A DNA stretch of 64,000 nucleotides from Thysanoteuthis rhombus (GCA_963457665.1 OY735220.1:35125194-35189193), one strand, 5' to 3'. Counted from the stretch's first letter, positions 23,018-35,827 are shown. Numbers and translations: made by a program. Notes: generated by a model not told the origin, from the letters alone.

Positions 23018-23428
23018 GGTCTGGTAGGTCACTTAATTGAAACTGTCATGTGACAAATGCCTTTTGGCAGCAAGCCATATTGAGGGGATGATCAATTAAA
23101 AACTTAGAAAAGCATGATGATCAATCGACTGATTATTTCACTTGCCTTCTGTTGGGCAGCAGCGATAATAATGATAAGTGTGATTTCAACCACGAATGCT
23201 GCCAATACAAACTAACGGACCAATTTAACATTTACTAACATTCCCACTACAAACCCATTGGAGAGAGGATTTTTCAAAAAAATATTTCTTCTAAGCATAA
23301 TAAGGAGTAAAGTTTTGAATTTTTAGTCCTGATCAACTGGTGTGGATTGTATATGCAGCACATACATATCCAGCCAGAATCAGTTAAAAACTGAAGAAAT
23401 CCGTGTTGACGGTTTCTGATGAGTACAG
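23018..23428 (-). mobile_element. family B element, reverse
   Basis: From caaggtctggtaggtcactt to the core and gttgacggtttctgatgag. ccttttggcagcaagcc, gatgatcaatt and accaatttaacatt are kept. First B of the G-B-G-B duplication. Confidence 0.65.
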
Positions 23429-23437
23429 TAAAAACAA

Positions 23438-23790
23438 CATGATTTACTATCATAAAAACAAAACTATAAGCCGTTAGGTACTCCCACTAATACTGTGATG
23501 TCACCTCCTCCTACAACTTATTCGGCCGAGTGTCGAATCTCACAGGCTCATAACTCATCTTTGCAAGAAGTGTACTTCCGGAGAGAACCCTGTTCCAGGA
23601 GTAACACATAAGAAGCCATAAGGTAAATAGTGAGTCAAGAAGCAAGTCAACGGTTCCGTGAGCGACAGATCATAAACTGAGTTACTGTTCAAGAAACCAG
23701 AAGACGATATCTCATTACTTTGTATGACCAGAGGCAAAATGGACACAAAACACTAAAATCGGACGGTCAGGATTACGCCGACATATAACA
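23438..23790. repeat. family G, second copy
   Basis: Aligned to 22605-22925 with moderate divergence, with small insertions such as ggccgagtgtcgaatctc at 23523. Directly abuts the next B element at about 23791. Confidence 0.6.
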
Positions 23791-24095
23791 AGTCTGGTTA
23801 GTCACTCAAAAGAAACTGTTATGTGATCAATATCTTTTTATAGCTTGCTATATTCACGGTTACAATTGAAAAAAATTGGAAAAGGAGGTGATCAATCAGC
23901 AAGTTACTACTCTTGCCTTTCGTTGAGCAGTGATCACTAAAAAAGATTGAATTTTCAATGTAGGCTGCCAGACACGACCTAAGGGATCAACTTAGCATTA
24001 ACTTACATTGCAAAATGACCCCACCACTAAAAACCTATTGGGAGGGGGGTTCAAGAGACAAAAAATAGGGTTTTTTTCTAGACATAATTAAGAAT
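23791..24095 (-). mobile_element. family B element, reverse, core lost
   Basis: caagtctggttagtcactca through gcagtgatcactaaaaa to tctagacataattaagaatc. It breaks off before the core, so about 100 bp of the usual end is missing. Confidence 0.6.
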
Positions 24096-24169
24096 CAATA
24101 TGCCTCAGACCATATTCTTTAGGATGGCCAGAGAAATGTTCAGTGCATAACAACTGTAGTCAACAAAGG

Positions 24170-24500
24170 TGGTGAAGGGTTCTATCTTCTTTATGTGTGT
24201 GTGTTTGTGTGCTCCAGCACTCCTGGTCACACCTTTTTGCCAACAGACTTGGCATCAGTACTCCACTCTAAATTCTTTATTTGATTATTTCTGTGAATTA
24301 AAGCTTTCTCAACTTGGGGGGGGGTTATTTTGTGGGGTTTATTTATAACATCTATTTTCTCCAGAATTTAGAGGTTTTTTCACTCTACATTTTCCAGTGG
24401 AAAGCACCAGTGATGTCATGAATAGAATTTATTATGACCATATTCATTCTCTGACACAATTTCTTTTTACATGACATCAATTTTTCACGGTCTGGTTGTC
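24170..24500 (+). mobile_element. SINE-like repeat, family I
   Basis: gtgtgtgtgtttgtgtgctc, ccagcactcctggtca, gcatcagtactccact, then ttttccagtggaaagcacc and agtgatgtcatgaatagaa. Matches 12560-12955 block by block; the tRNA-like head is reduced to aagggttctatctt. Confidence 0.55.
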
Positions 24501-24831
24501 CAATTATTGACACTGCAGGTCAGTTTCAATCAAGTTTTCATACAATCGACAAATTTTCAAAACTGTTTCCATTACGTTCCAGCTGATGCGCTCATTAGCC
24601 AAACTCAAGTCTATGTTGCATCTGATGGTTCTTATAAAGAGTCATTTCTTACATCACCTGAGAAAGATGAGGGTTCAATAATAGCACAACTGTGCTACCC
24701 AACAGCAGCTAAATAGTAAAAAGCATTCAGATTCCTCTTCACAAACAAATTATTGATAAAAGCCAACCATAAACGATGCCAGGGAGGTTAACAAAAGAAA
24801 AAAAAAAAAAAAAAAAAAAAATATTTATCTT

Positions 24832-25250
24832 GTAATTAGAAACTGTCAACATAGGTTTCTTCATTTTTCAAGTTGGTCTGGCTGGATGGATATTCATGCA
24901 TGTATGTTTTGTGTGTACAGGTAGTAACAATGAAGCTAGAGAGCTGGATATTTCAACATTTAATTCTGATTTTGTCTATAAAAATTTCTTCTGTTTTTTG
25001 AAAATTACCCCCTAAATAGGGTTTTTGAGGGGGGGGGGGGTAATTTGCAGTGTATATTAAATTGATCACTTAGTTTGCAAAATCGTTTTTTTTTTAATTC
25101 AGAATTTTTAGTGATCACCATCCAACAAGAGAGAAGTTATTTATTGATAGGGGTGATTTCCAATTTTTTAACTGATCACCCCCAAAACAGCATGCTGGCA
25201 AAAGACGTTGGCCGCATGATGGTTTCTATTGAGTGATTAACCAGACTTGT
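24832..25250 (+). mobile_element. family B element, forward
   Basis: Follows a poly-A run of about 30 bases (24797-24821). Very clear start attagaaactgtcaacatag, full core, a G-tract of 12 at about 25030, and end gagtgattaaccagacttg. Forms a tail-to-tail pair with the reverse copy at 25366. Confidence 0.7.
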
Positions 25251-25365
25251 TTTTTTTATCATTTACACATCAAAGTTTTGAAAGCGGGTGGAGGACAGAG
25301 GGCAGGGGAAAATGGCTCAGACACTGACCCATGAATATCAATAAATTTAATCAATAAAAGAATAG

Positions 25366-25726
25366 ATCTGGTTAGTTACTCAATAGAAACCGTCACATGA
25401 CCAACCTGTTTGGCAGCATGTCATGTTGGAATGATAGATCAAAAAATTGGGGAAAGGAGTGATCAATCAATAAGTCATTTCTCTTGCCTTTTGTTTGGCA
25501 GTGATCATTGAAAAAAAGTCTGAATTTTCAATAAACAAGGACGACACAAAGTAAGAGAAAAGTTCTTTTCTAAACATAAGGAGGAAATGTTTGAATTTTC
25601 AGCCCTTTAGCTCCAAAGGTGAGCCTTATATACAATACATACATATATTGCCACAGTCAGACCAACTTGAATACTGAAGAAACCTATGATGACAGTCTTA
25701 CCTGACAGTTTCTAATTAGGTAAAAC
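25366..25726 (-). mobile_element. family B element, reverse, internally deleted
   Basis: gatctggttagttactcaat to gacagtttctaattagg, with a deletion of about 60 bp around 25555 (the accaatttagcataaact block is lost). The core is complete, ending cagaccaacttgaatactga. Confidence 0.65.
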
Positions 25727-26264
25727 GCAAACAGAACTAAACGCAAAAATATGCAGGTTCATCCACCTACGTTCTTTTTGGAAGATTTCTTACAAGTCCG
25801 TGGGATGATGTTCAAATGCGAGGCATTTGATTTGGCAAAACCAGACACTTGGGGGGGGTGCAGATGCTGCAACTGCTACAATAAATGCTTTCAAAGCAAA
25901 AGATTGCAATATGGAAATAAAACCATTCCCATCTTTGCCTTTTCTCAAAAAGAAAAAAATATATTGCTATCTTTGCTGTTATTATTGGATGAAGTATTAT
26001 AACATATCTTTATTAAATCTGACTTGTTTTTACTTTCGTCTTGATTTTTAGTTGTTATGTATAAAACTTTCAATTTGAGCCATTGTTTCTATGGCTACGA
26101 GTAAAGCACAATCAGAATTGTATAAAAACAAAAGAAAAATTAAGATGCTGAATCAAGGCAAATTTAATAAAAATAATGCTATTATCATAATAAGTTATTA
26201 TTTTCATGATAAATAATAATAGTAGCATTATATATATGTAATTTATCTATTTGACTATTTGGAA

Positions 26265-26395
26265 TAACAACTAAATTATAAATTTATCATATTTTTTTCA
26301 TTTTCAATAATGCATTTTGCAATCAGTCAGATGACACTACTGATTGCGAAATGTATTATAAAAAGTATGTGAAAAATAAATAATTTATTTGTTTT
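26265..26395. repeat. strong hairpin, possibly a small MITE
   Basis: Inner arms 26307-26327 and 26339-26359 pair at 19 of 21 positions (ataatgcattttgcaatcag against its mirror) around an 11-base loop. Outer A/T-rich flanks continue to pair loosely to about 26270 and 26395. Confidence 0.55.
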
Positions 26396-26444
26396 TCCAA
26401 ATCGTCAAATTAATGAATTACACATTTACAATCTTTACCATTTG

Positions 26445-26712
26445 GAGGTACAGAGTTGTATAGCAGTCACTGACATAAAAAACAGAAACAGCAAGCAGAG
26501 TTCAAGTTTGAGTCAAAGCTGCTTATATTCATTTGGCATCTATCATTAATGCCCTCGGGAAAGGCATGAAAATACTTCTTCCCTTAGCTATGAATCAATA
26601 GCAGGGGCAGTTGGAGCTCTTTAACCTGGTCCATCTTGGGAGAGGGGCTAGCTACTCCACCCTATCAAACCTTCTTGCTACTAAAACTGCAATGCAACCC
26701 TATGCTCCACAA
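26445..26712 (+). mobile_element. SINE-like repeat, family J
   Basis: Starts ttggaggtacagagttgtat as in the 39281 copy; B-box-like gagttcaagtttgag at 26499-26513. Body: ggaaaggcatgaaaatactt, cttagctatgaatcaatagc, ctggtccatcttggga. A-rich 3' end at 26720-26740. tRNA-derived head plus unique body is the classical SINE plan. Confidence 0.6.
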
Positions 26713-27008
26713 GGAGCAGAAAAAAAAAAGAAAAAAAAAAAATTTTTAAATCTGGGAATTTCTTTTCATTCCTGCTAAGAATTTCTTTTTATCTCATGCT
26801 TGGAAGAATTTTTTTTTTTAACATGAATTGTTAATTTGATTACCACTAACATAAAACTAAAAAAGCCAAAAAAAAAAAAACATGATTATTAATCTATTTT
26901 CCTCTTCAAATTCATATGTAATAGACAGATTCTTAGTTAAGAGGAAGGGGGTCTCCATCATGATGTGATGATCAGCACGCTATTCTTGCCAATTATTACT
27001 ATTAAATC

Positions 27009-27303
27009 ATAATCAGTCTTTTAACATCCATTGTTAGACATATACTTTCCCAGGATTCGCCACATCTTTCTATCATGGGCGACATGGAGCCAGTATTTTC
27101 TAAAAATTGTCTAGTTCATTTCTCCTGGTCAGCCTCGGTTTCACATGTGATCTCTGGGGATCCATGTTGTGAGTTGTGATGTCCATCAGTTGTCTGCAAT
27201 TCTTGCAACATGACCTGCCCATTGCCAATTAAGTTTTCTGATAGATTCTATGATGTCTCAGACTCCTGTTTTCTTCCATATATACTGTGCTGTCTTGTGG
27301 AGC
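27009..27303 (-). pseudogene. RTE-type LINE, short 3' fragment
   Basis: From atcagtcttttaacatcca at 27012 to ctgtgctgtcttgtggag at 27285. Covers only the C-terminal 95 or so codons, with frameshifts. One of the shortest copies. Confidence 0.7.
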
Positions 27304-27381
27304 TTAGTAAATATGATAATAGTGAACAGAACTTGAAATCATAGAATTAGCCTCAGGGTTTTTGGATATGGCTCATCAACC

Positions 27382-27401
27382 AGAGAGAGAGAGAGAGAGA
27401 T
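27382..27401. repeat. (GA)n microsatellite
   Basis: Ten GA units. Confidence 0.85.
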
Positions 27402-27897
27402 ACATTTGGACATATACAAAAGCATAAGTCAAGAGAATAACAGCAGATACTCCAGAAAAAAAAAATTGGGGGCCTGAATAAGACAGAAAAGTCTTCATTC
27501 TCAGAGTTAATCACATGCTTCAAATCATGGACTTATGAGAACTCATTCATTAAGGGCAGCAAAATGATCAATTTTGCCAGAAATTTTATATGGTTTTACC
27601 CGAATTATACTGATATGCCCCAAATTTAACATGTTTCAGCCAAATAGAGGGGGGGTCATTAAACTGGTTTATTTTCAAAGATTAAAATGTAATTAATCTA
27701 TACTAGCAGTGAAAAAAGATCAATTAATATTCCAGAAGTTTGTATCTGCCAATCTGTGGTCCCAGTTCCCCCTTTGAAAACCTGGAACATCCCCAAGGAA
27801 GGGGTTGGGATGATTCTACCCTAGTTAAGAAGCTCTTAACTAGACCAATGTTAATATTATTGCGACCCTGTTTCAGACAGAATAAGCTTTGCCAATA

Positions 27898-28222
27898 GGT
27901 CTGGTTAGCCACTCAATAAAAACTGTCTTGTGACCAACACCTTTTGATAGCATACAATGCTAGGGTTCATCAATTAAATGATTGTTAAAAAAGGTGATCA
28001 ATGAATAAGTTATTTCTCTTATCCTTTGCAAGGAGGTGATCATTATTAAAAAAAAGTCTGAATTGTCAAAAAGAAAAAGAAAAGTACCAACCCTGCCGGA
28101 CAAAAACTAAGGGGCTCAAATTACATAGCCAGTTAGCCAGCCAGATCAACTTGAAAACTGAAAAAACCTATTTTGATATTTACTATATCGATGGTGACAG
28201 TTTTGGTTGAAGGTCTCAAACA
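27898..28222 (-). mobile_element. family B element, reverse, shortened
   Basis: ggtctggttagccactcaat to gacagttttggttgaagg. About 100 bp of the middle (the gcataaacttacattg block and the poly-G/A part) is missing. The core keeps gccagttagccagccagat. Confidence 0.65.
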
Positions 28223-31185
28223 GAGATAGATAAACAATATGTACAAGTGTTAGCAGAATATTTGCTGTAATAACCTGCGACACCTGAGTAGTAAAACTAA
28301 TAAAAGCTGTTTATTGGTGATGGGGAGGGGGGGGGATGACATAGTCAGTTCCAGGGACTTGACTTTACACTAACAACAGTTGCTAAGCTATCAAGTTTTC
28401 TCAGCTGGTAACTTCCCACATAAAACGACTTCTTGCAAGGCAACGTAGTAGGTTTACAATGACAGTTCAAGTTATCTATAATAATAGGTTACCCGTACTG
28501 TCAAAAATGATAGCATATATGAAATATATGGATACATGATGCATTTCATATATGTATGCATTACCATCAGAATTATTGCATATTCTTTTTAAATTTTGAC
28601 ATATATTTCATTTTTAAATCCTATAAGAAGTTTACAGATGTAAACAGTAATAAATGTTCTTATGCACTTGAAATTCTGCATCTATTTTGGTATTCTGTAC
28701 AAGGAGAATTTTAACTATTGTTGACCTCATGGGATCTCTGACTGACATCAAGCAAACATGACCACATCTTAACCTGGGATTATGACTGATCTCAGGTGAA
28801 CTTGCATGCCCTTTCAAGACTCCCTATTTCCTACTGTGTATCCATTTCAAAATATGTGAAGAAATTTGATGTAAAAATGTATACAAAAATCTAGTCCATT
28901 CCAAAAGGGAAGAAATTTGCCAATAGAAACAGAAGAGGAGATGCATCAAATTCACAAACAATGGAAACCCATTAATAGCACAAGTATGATACAGAATTAA
29001 TTAATATGCTTCAATGTGGTCAAGTATTTGTTATTTATAGGTAAAATTGTCTTTAAAATGGCAAAAGTGGCTAAATATTTCCATTTACAGCCAGCTTTAT
29101 AGCTAAAATTTTATATAAATATAAATACTCATTCAAAGCACATTCATCAAATAGAATAAGTATACGCACAGACAGATTATTGATAAAAATTGAACTCTTA
29201 CTTTTATCAAACTGAGATTTAATCTGCTATCATTGATTTTTTTCATAAGTAAAACAGGGGAAAATAAGCATGATGTAACCAAAATATGGCCAGTTTGGCA
29301 ACCCAGCCTTATGGCAGTCCATTTGTAAAAACAAGTTATCTGTATCCAAGGGCATTCTTATTTGAAATACTATATGTGTGCATAAACATTTATTTTTATT
29401 CACAAAAGTGCTTGAATTACTTTTTGGGGCTGAAATATTTCTCAAGAACACATCTCACGTTTATAATGGAGGAAAATTGGAAAATATGTTTCACTTTATA
29501 GAATTTTGCAATACAGTTAATTTTCCACGGGGAAAAATTCCCTCCATGATGCAGGGGATACCAGTATATTGATATAAATAAAAAGATTATAATCTTATCT
29601 GGTAGAAAAAAGGTATTTTCCATTATTTTTTATGCAGAAAGAGGATTTTTTTTAGAAGTTCAGTTGCATAATGTTGAAACTAAGTATCTTTTGATGATTT
29701 CATCTTTTGGGCAAAAACACTTTATTTCTAGACTATTTTTGAATTGCAGATTTCATTTGAAAAACTAAATTAGTCATAAAGTTATGCAGTTTAATAAAAG
29801 GATACATGGAGGGAAATTAAGTTAGATAGAGAAAGTAGGTAGATTTTCACAGCAGAAACTAATTACTGTTTGCATAATGTTTCGATAAAAACATGGACAA
29901 GCAATGGAGATTGGAAAGGATAAGGTAGAAAATGAGAAGATGTATGAGATAATGGTTAATTTTAGTAGTTGACACCTGTGGAATTTCCACAGATTCAGAT
30001 AGTTAGTGATAATCGATTTTGTGAAAACTTGAGTGGGACTTCAACATTATGCCTACAGGTTTAAATAGGTAGTTTTGTATTTTCTTCCACTGCCAGATGT
30101 CAGTGTTTAAGTTCGAGTAAAATAAAAACAAAATCAGGATTTTGAATGCTGATTTTCAAGGCTGGCAGGCCCTCCAAACTTGAAAGTTTGGCACAACAAT
30201 TTTTCTACCCCACATTCGGCCTTGTACCACACTAAGCTGAGTTAAGTAAATATCAACTTCAACACTGAATATAAATCCATTTGTTTTGTGTGCGACTAGA
30301 GGCAACTGCCAGAAATTGATGGAATGTAATCATTCCACTTTGGAAAATACACAACAGAAATAAATCTGCCTTCCCCCCCTCATCATCATCATCGCCATCA
30401 ACAACAACAATCAATCAAAATAAATAAAATTATTGCACAACAACATGACAAGATGTGACAGACAGATTCACAGACTCCAACCTCCATACCACTGTAAAGG
30501 ATCATGTAGAGAGCCTTCCTCAGGCAATTCCTTTTTATTCTCCAAGAAAGAGACAAATCTCTATAACATGCTAAATAGCACAAGCTATAGAGCTGTATGC
30601 TGTTGCAACCCCCACCAAAACCCTTTGATTCCCCTACCATTTGACTGGTTTAGCTGAGTTATTAGAGCAACAAGATATGAATGAGCAAACCCATTGTAAT
30701 TTTGCTCATCTGAGATGTAACTGCAGTGGACCAATGAGAGTTGCTCATAAAATATTCATAGCAGAGGGAGGCTTAACCCTACAGACTTGAAATATTCTAG
30801 GCATTTACTTACAGATTAGATATTGTAAATTAAAAGCTTTAATTAGTTGATTATAAGAATTGACTGCGATGATCAAGAAGTTTCCCTGAGTATTAAACTC
30901 CTGATTGAAAAAAATTTGATTTCAAACCCTTGAGACTATAATTGAAGGAAAAAAAAAAAATACTTATCTACATATACTTCATGCTATTTTTTCTTCATAA
31001 GTAGTTATAACATTATCGCACAATTGTCTTGATTGTCCTTGATTAAATAAATTATCATGGAACCTGAGTGGACCCTTTATGGCGTTGCTAAGGAAAATGG
31101 GTCATAATAATCATCACTTCTCTAACTAATGCATGACAGGTTGTACTGGATTACATGGTGCGAGCCGCCTATAATCCCTGACCTA
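28223..31185. other. longest repeat-poor stretch; no gene recognised
   Basis: About 3 kb without a family repeat or protein homology. Open frames reach 80 codons (30398-30640) but overlap antisense frames and lack domain character. This would be the place to look for host regulatory DNA, but I see no specific signal. A (CATCAT)/(CAACAA) patch lies at 30380-30415. Confidence 0.4.
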
Positions 31186-31189
31186 ACCT

Positions 31190-31290
31190 ATTGAGAAAAA
31201 TGGATTTATGCCTTTCCCAAGGGCATTGATGTGAGGGGAATACACACTGCCTCAGCCAGTATATTGAGAACTGAGTAGATAAAAGTTACA
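31190..31290 (-). mobile_element. family J SINE fragment
   Basis: Reverse complement reads ctcagttctcaatatactgg, ctgaggcagtgtgtattccc and gcccttgggaaaggcataaa, aligning to 39330-39405. Head and tail are missing. Confidence 0.5.
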
Positions 31291-31359
31291 ACAATAGCTA
31301 AGAGCATCCAAATCCATCAACATTCAGTGTTTCTCTTAGTGTTGCAGTTAATCATAACA

Positions 31360-31660
31360 AGCTTTGTAATGATTGTCCTTACCAATCAAACCCCTGTGAT
31401 ACTCATCCTTGCCAAAAAAAAAAACACTGTAATATTCATCCTTTCTAACTTAAGTCCTGTAATACGCATCCTCTTACAACCTAACTCTTGTAATACGCAT
31501 CCTTTTCCAACCTGACTCTTGTAATACGCATCCCCTTCCAACCTGACTCTTGTAATACGCATCCCCTTACAACCTGACTCTTGTAATACGCATCCTCTTA
31601 CAACCTAACTCTTGTATTACACATCCTTACCAACCCAACCTTGCAGTACTTGTTGCCAAC
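31360..31660. repeat. 31 bp minisatellite, about nine units
   Basis: Unit core cttgtaatacgcatcc followed by a variable c/t-rich part and aacctgact. Central units (31460-31610) are almost identical; outer units decay on both sides (ctgtgatactcatcc at 31393, cttgtattacacatcc at 31611). Open frame across part of it is incidental. Confidence 0.85.
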
Positions 31661-32277
31661 CCAACATATCGGGAAATAAAACAAAAGAGTGGATAATTGT
31701 TTTATTGAAAGAAAAAAAGGCTTAAACAACAATCAGAATCATCTTAACAAAACAAAATGATATTTGGATATATAATGTTTTTAGTTAGTTTTCGAGTTCT
31801 CTATTTCACTGTTCTTAAAGGAAATCAATATAACATTTGGCAGCTGATAGACAGTGGAATCCAAGAGATAATAATCATGGGAAAGTCAAAACACAAAAGT
31901 TTATTCCAACGGAAAGCTAATGTTGCTTCTATCTAATGAATAGATGACCTAAGTTCAAAAAAAATCTCCTTTGTGCTCATTAATTTATCACAAACCAAAG
32001 TTTATCAAAAGTAAAATGATAAAACACATCATTCCTGTTATAAAATAAGTTAATTAGCAATGGTTAATCAAAACTTACGAGGAACACAAGTACAATTGAA
32101 TAGTTAATGAATTCCTGAAAAGTTGCATTTCCAGAAAATGCACTGAGATGAAGTTATCTCTGGCTATTCAAACATAACAAAATCCAGGGAAATTCACACA
32201 TCGAGTCAGATTGATGGAAATTCTCAACTGCATTTTTACAATTTAGAAACAGAATACAAAGAAATCAATATATTTTT

Positions 32278-32440
32278 GTCAAACACTTAGAGTTGACTTT
32301 ATTAAGGTGAATTTGTCAGACATTGGTATTTAAGATTTTCTAATTCAAGGCATGAATAACAGACAGAGGGAAAAAGAAAGTGTGATGCTATGATGTCATA
32401 TCAACATGCATTCGCGAGTACTTTTTTTATTTGTAAATAT
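32278..32440 (-). mobile_element. family E fragment
   Basis: gtcaaacacttagagttgac start, then gacagagggaaaaagaaagt and gctatgatgtcatatca, the same order as in the 42661 insertion. 3' boundary uncertain. Confidence 0.4.
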
Positions 32441-32469
32441 TGGATTTCTGCTATGAAAAGTATTATTGT

Positions 32470-32790
32470 CAAAATCATTCTATCGAGTTTTGACTTTATT
32501 TTCATTTGTTACAACAAAGACAATGACCTTACCAGAGACTAGTGACGTCACAACTCAGATAAGAGTTATGTATGCAAAGACTGATGACAAATCCACTCTC
32601 TGAACTCAGGTCAGCTCGATTTACTACGAGAACTATTAATACAGGAGTTTGAAATGGGATATGTAGTTTAGAAATGATATGGTATGGAGAAATGAATTCC
32701 GTTTTTTTTTACCTTTTAGATTTCAATGAAGAGAGGAAATTAACTCTTAAACTCATGAACTGCTTGGAACTGCTCCAGAACAAGTAGAAT
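32470..32790. repeat. partner of 7715-8040, running into K-like sequence
   Basis: gagttttgactttattttca, atggtatggagaaatgaatt and taccttttagatttcaatga match the 7715 copy. From 32735, attaactcttaaactcatga and actgcttggaactgctcc are the K family motif. Confidence 0.5.
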
Positions 32791-33114
32791 TTGAAGAAAT
32801 AAATCTCTTCTGTGAATTGTATTAAAAACAAGAACTACAGTTGAATGATGTGTCCACCATCCATACATCCATATCTGTGATTTTCAAATTCAAGGAGATT
32901 CTAAACAAAGTAGAAAGAGCATTACAAGTTATTGTTGTAGTAATAAGAGGAGGAGGAAGAGGAAAATCAGGCTTGTTCCTCAAAAAACCTGGCTATTAAA
33001 AAAAAACAAATAGTAAGTTAAAATCAAAGGGTATAGTTTTTATAATTCATTCTGGAGACTTAATGTATAGTCATTTTATATGATAAGAGTGCTTTAAATG
33101 GGTATATCAGGGAA

Positions 33115-33680
33115 AAAGACGACGATAAAAATCGAAAAGCAGAGCTGGACAAAGTACACCACTACATCTACTTAGGACAGCAAGTCTCCATGAGGTCATC
33201 AAAAGAAAATCCCATTAGTCCTAAAAAGAAGGGTATACAACCAATATATCCTCCCCATGGTCAAATATGGAGTTGAAACGTGGTACATAACTTAAAGATT
33301 GACCCACGAACTGAGAACCATGTAACGTGCACATGAGACAATCATGTTCAACCTCACATAGAAAGATCATAAGACAGCATAGTGTATCAGAGAAAAAACA
33401 GGAGTTCAGGATATCATAGAAAATGTTAAAAAACTCAAATGGCAATGGGCTGGACAAGTTGCAAGAATGGCAGACAAGTGCTGGACATTATATCTCACAA
33501 CATGGATCCCCATAGGTCAAGTGCAAGGCTGTGGCTGACAGAAAGTAAGATGGCCTGATGAGCCAGATAAATTCAGGAAGTACAGGCTCCTCGATGCCCA
33601 TGATAGAGAGGTCTGGTAAATCTTGAGGAAGGTCTATGTCCAATGCTGGACATCAATGGAATGATAATGATGATGATAAA
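33115..33680 (+). pseudogene. RTE-type LINE, 3' fragment with internal deletion
   Basis: Plus-strand copy starting in the region corresponding to the DHYIYLGQ block and running to the (GAT)-type tail at 33661-33680. About 80 bp is deleted near 33205, where the codons for the IKRRITLGWQAF block should be. A W-to-stop change and other stops follow. Covers about 190 codons of the intact frame at the window edge. Confidence 0.75.
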
Positions 33681-34372
33681 TTTTTTAGCTATAGAGTTAG
33701 CTGGAAATTGAACAGTTGCTTTTAGCCATTTTTAAGATACTTTTGGTTATTGATAACAAATGATACTCGGCTACACTGTAAAAAAGAAAGAAAAATAAAA
33801 TATAAAAAACACTTGGTTGGTGACATCACATCTCTTAAGGCATAATAACCGCTGGTAAATATACAGAACCTGTTCTGTCCTCTTTCTGTTGTTTAACATA
33901 ATTGGGACTGTCCAAAGTTAAACCCATTCATTTACGATTTGAAATTTTTATATGAATTTAAATGTTGATATTATAGTGGCCGAGGCCAAAGAAACTTCAT
34001 AGACCTACAACTCGTGTCTTTTTTGTTTTATTCCCCCCCCTCCTAAAGAGGGACAAATATTGGATACAAGCATCTGATTCGGAATAACTGCATTGTAAGA
34101 GAGAGATACTTTCTCAGGATATATTTCATTTTTTCGAAACAAAATGAAAATCACTTGTCAGACTGCTTTCCTCAAGTGGTGGAAAATTTGCAGCGATTCA
34201 TAACGACAAAGTTAAATTTCCTCAAAAGCTTCACTTCATACATATTGCTTTACAAACAGTTCAAAGTTTGAATTGATAAGAAACACTTCAAAATCATAAG
34301 AATTGCTTCGTTGCAAACACATTTTGCTTCCGGGTGAAATGAGTAAACAGTTCTTGAATGCAAATGACAAAC

Positions 34373-34758
34373 AGGTCGGGCGAGTGACTCAATAAAAACA
34401 GTCACATGACCAACCTCTTTTAGCAGCATGCCATGTTGCAAGTGATCAATTAAAAAATTGTTAAAAAGGGTGATCAATGAATAAGTTACTTCTCTTGCCT
34501 TTTGTGAGGCAGTGATCACTGAAAAAGTCAGAATTTTTTTTTTTTTTCAAGTGTGAATGCATACGAGACTAACTTAGGAATCCAATTAGTATGAACTTAG
34601 ATTGCAAATTGAATCCCCTGCTAAAAATCTATTGTGGGAATGATTTTTCAAATAACAAAAAATACTTAGTCATCCAACCAGACATACCAACTTGAAAACT
34701 AAAGAAACCTATGTTGATGATTTGGGTGACATTTTGGTTGAAGGTTTCTAATTAGGTA
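34373..34758 (-). mobile_element. family B element, reverse
   Basis: aggtcgggcgagtgactcaa, gcagtgatcactgaaaaagt, core shortened to ccaaccagacataccaactt, end aggtttctaattagg. Followed after only 26 bp by another B copy in the same direction. Confidence 0.65.
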
Positions 34759-34783
34759 AATCACAAACAATACAAATCCCGAA

Positions 34784-35084
34784 ACATGTCCAAAGTGATC
34801 AATTAAAAAATTGGTAAAAAAGAGCGATCAATGGATAAGTTATTTCTCTTGTCTTTTGTTGAGCAGTGATCACTAAAAAAAGTCTGAATTTCCAAAAACG
34901 AGCATCAATGAAAAATGCTGAGCACTAAGGACCAATTTAGTATGAACTTATATTATAAATCCCTCCACCCCCCAAAAAACTTATGGGGGGGGTAAAAAAA
35001 AAGGTTTTTCTAGATTTAAGGAGTAAATGTTGAAATTCAAGCCCCCGAGCTCCACTGGTACAGCCTTACACACAACACATACAT

Positions 35085-35130
<46 letters not shown>

Positions 35131-35196
35131 ACCAACTTTAAAATTGGAGAAACCTCTGTTGATATTGACAGCTTTGGTTAACATTTTCTAATAGTG
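34784..35196 (-). mobile_element. family B element, reverse, with expanded CCAG repeat
   Basis: Lacks the first 70 bp (starts catgtccaaagtgatcaatt). In the core, the usual single or double ccag motif has expanded to about 12 units at 35082-35128, encoding a WLAG repeat in an incidental frame. Ends ttaacattttctaatag. Confidence 0.7.
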
Positions 35197-35774
35197 GTTC
35201 ATTTTTGATAAGATGTTGTTGGAAACAAAAACACAGTAATATGTCGCAAAGCTAAGCAGGAAAATACAAGTCGGAGATAGAGAAAGAGAGTGCTTGATTG
35301 ATAAATGAATAAAAAGAAGACCCCCAAGTGTTTGGAAGACAAGCAGGTTAAGACTTTAAATCTGAAGATAAAAAGATGGGGGAGGGTTTAAGATTAAGTG
35401 CCAGTCTTGGTTAATGCAGGAGGGATTTAGCTGCAGATTTAGCAACAAAACTAGGCCTCTTCTATCCAGGCACAGCTGTGAGGAGGAAAGAAAAAGACTG
35501 ACTTGAAAGGGGGTAGGGTAAGAAAGGATTTAGATTTTACAAGGGAGGAATTGTACATAAAGAGAAATTCATGAAAGATGCACAGTTGATATACATGTAT
35601 AATGGATGTGAAGTGATCTGACAGAATGTTGATGAAATTGACAATTGGAAGGTGAAGAGAAAAACTCAAGAAATATGTGTTACATCTCAAAATCTCTGAT
35701 TATTCCATAGGCATGTTTTGATGCATTTTGACCGGAGCCAGCAATCTTTTTCACCTTCCAATTGTCATTTTCAT

Positions 35775-35778
<4 letters not shown>

Positions 35779-35823
<45 letters not shown>
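35779..35823. repeat. (AT)n microsatellite
   Basis: Over 20 AT units. Confidence 0.95.

Positions 35824-35827
<4 letters not shown>

Noticed and set aside
34981-35184. WLAG-repeat protein
   Set aside because: Translation of the CCAG microsatellite inside a family B copy.
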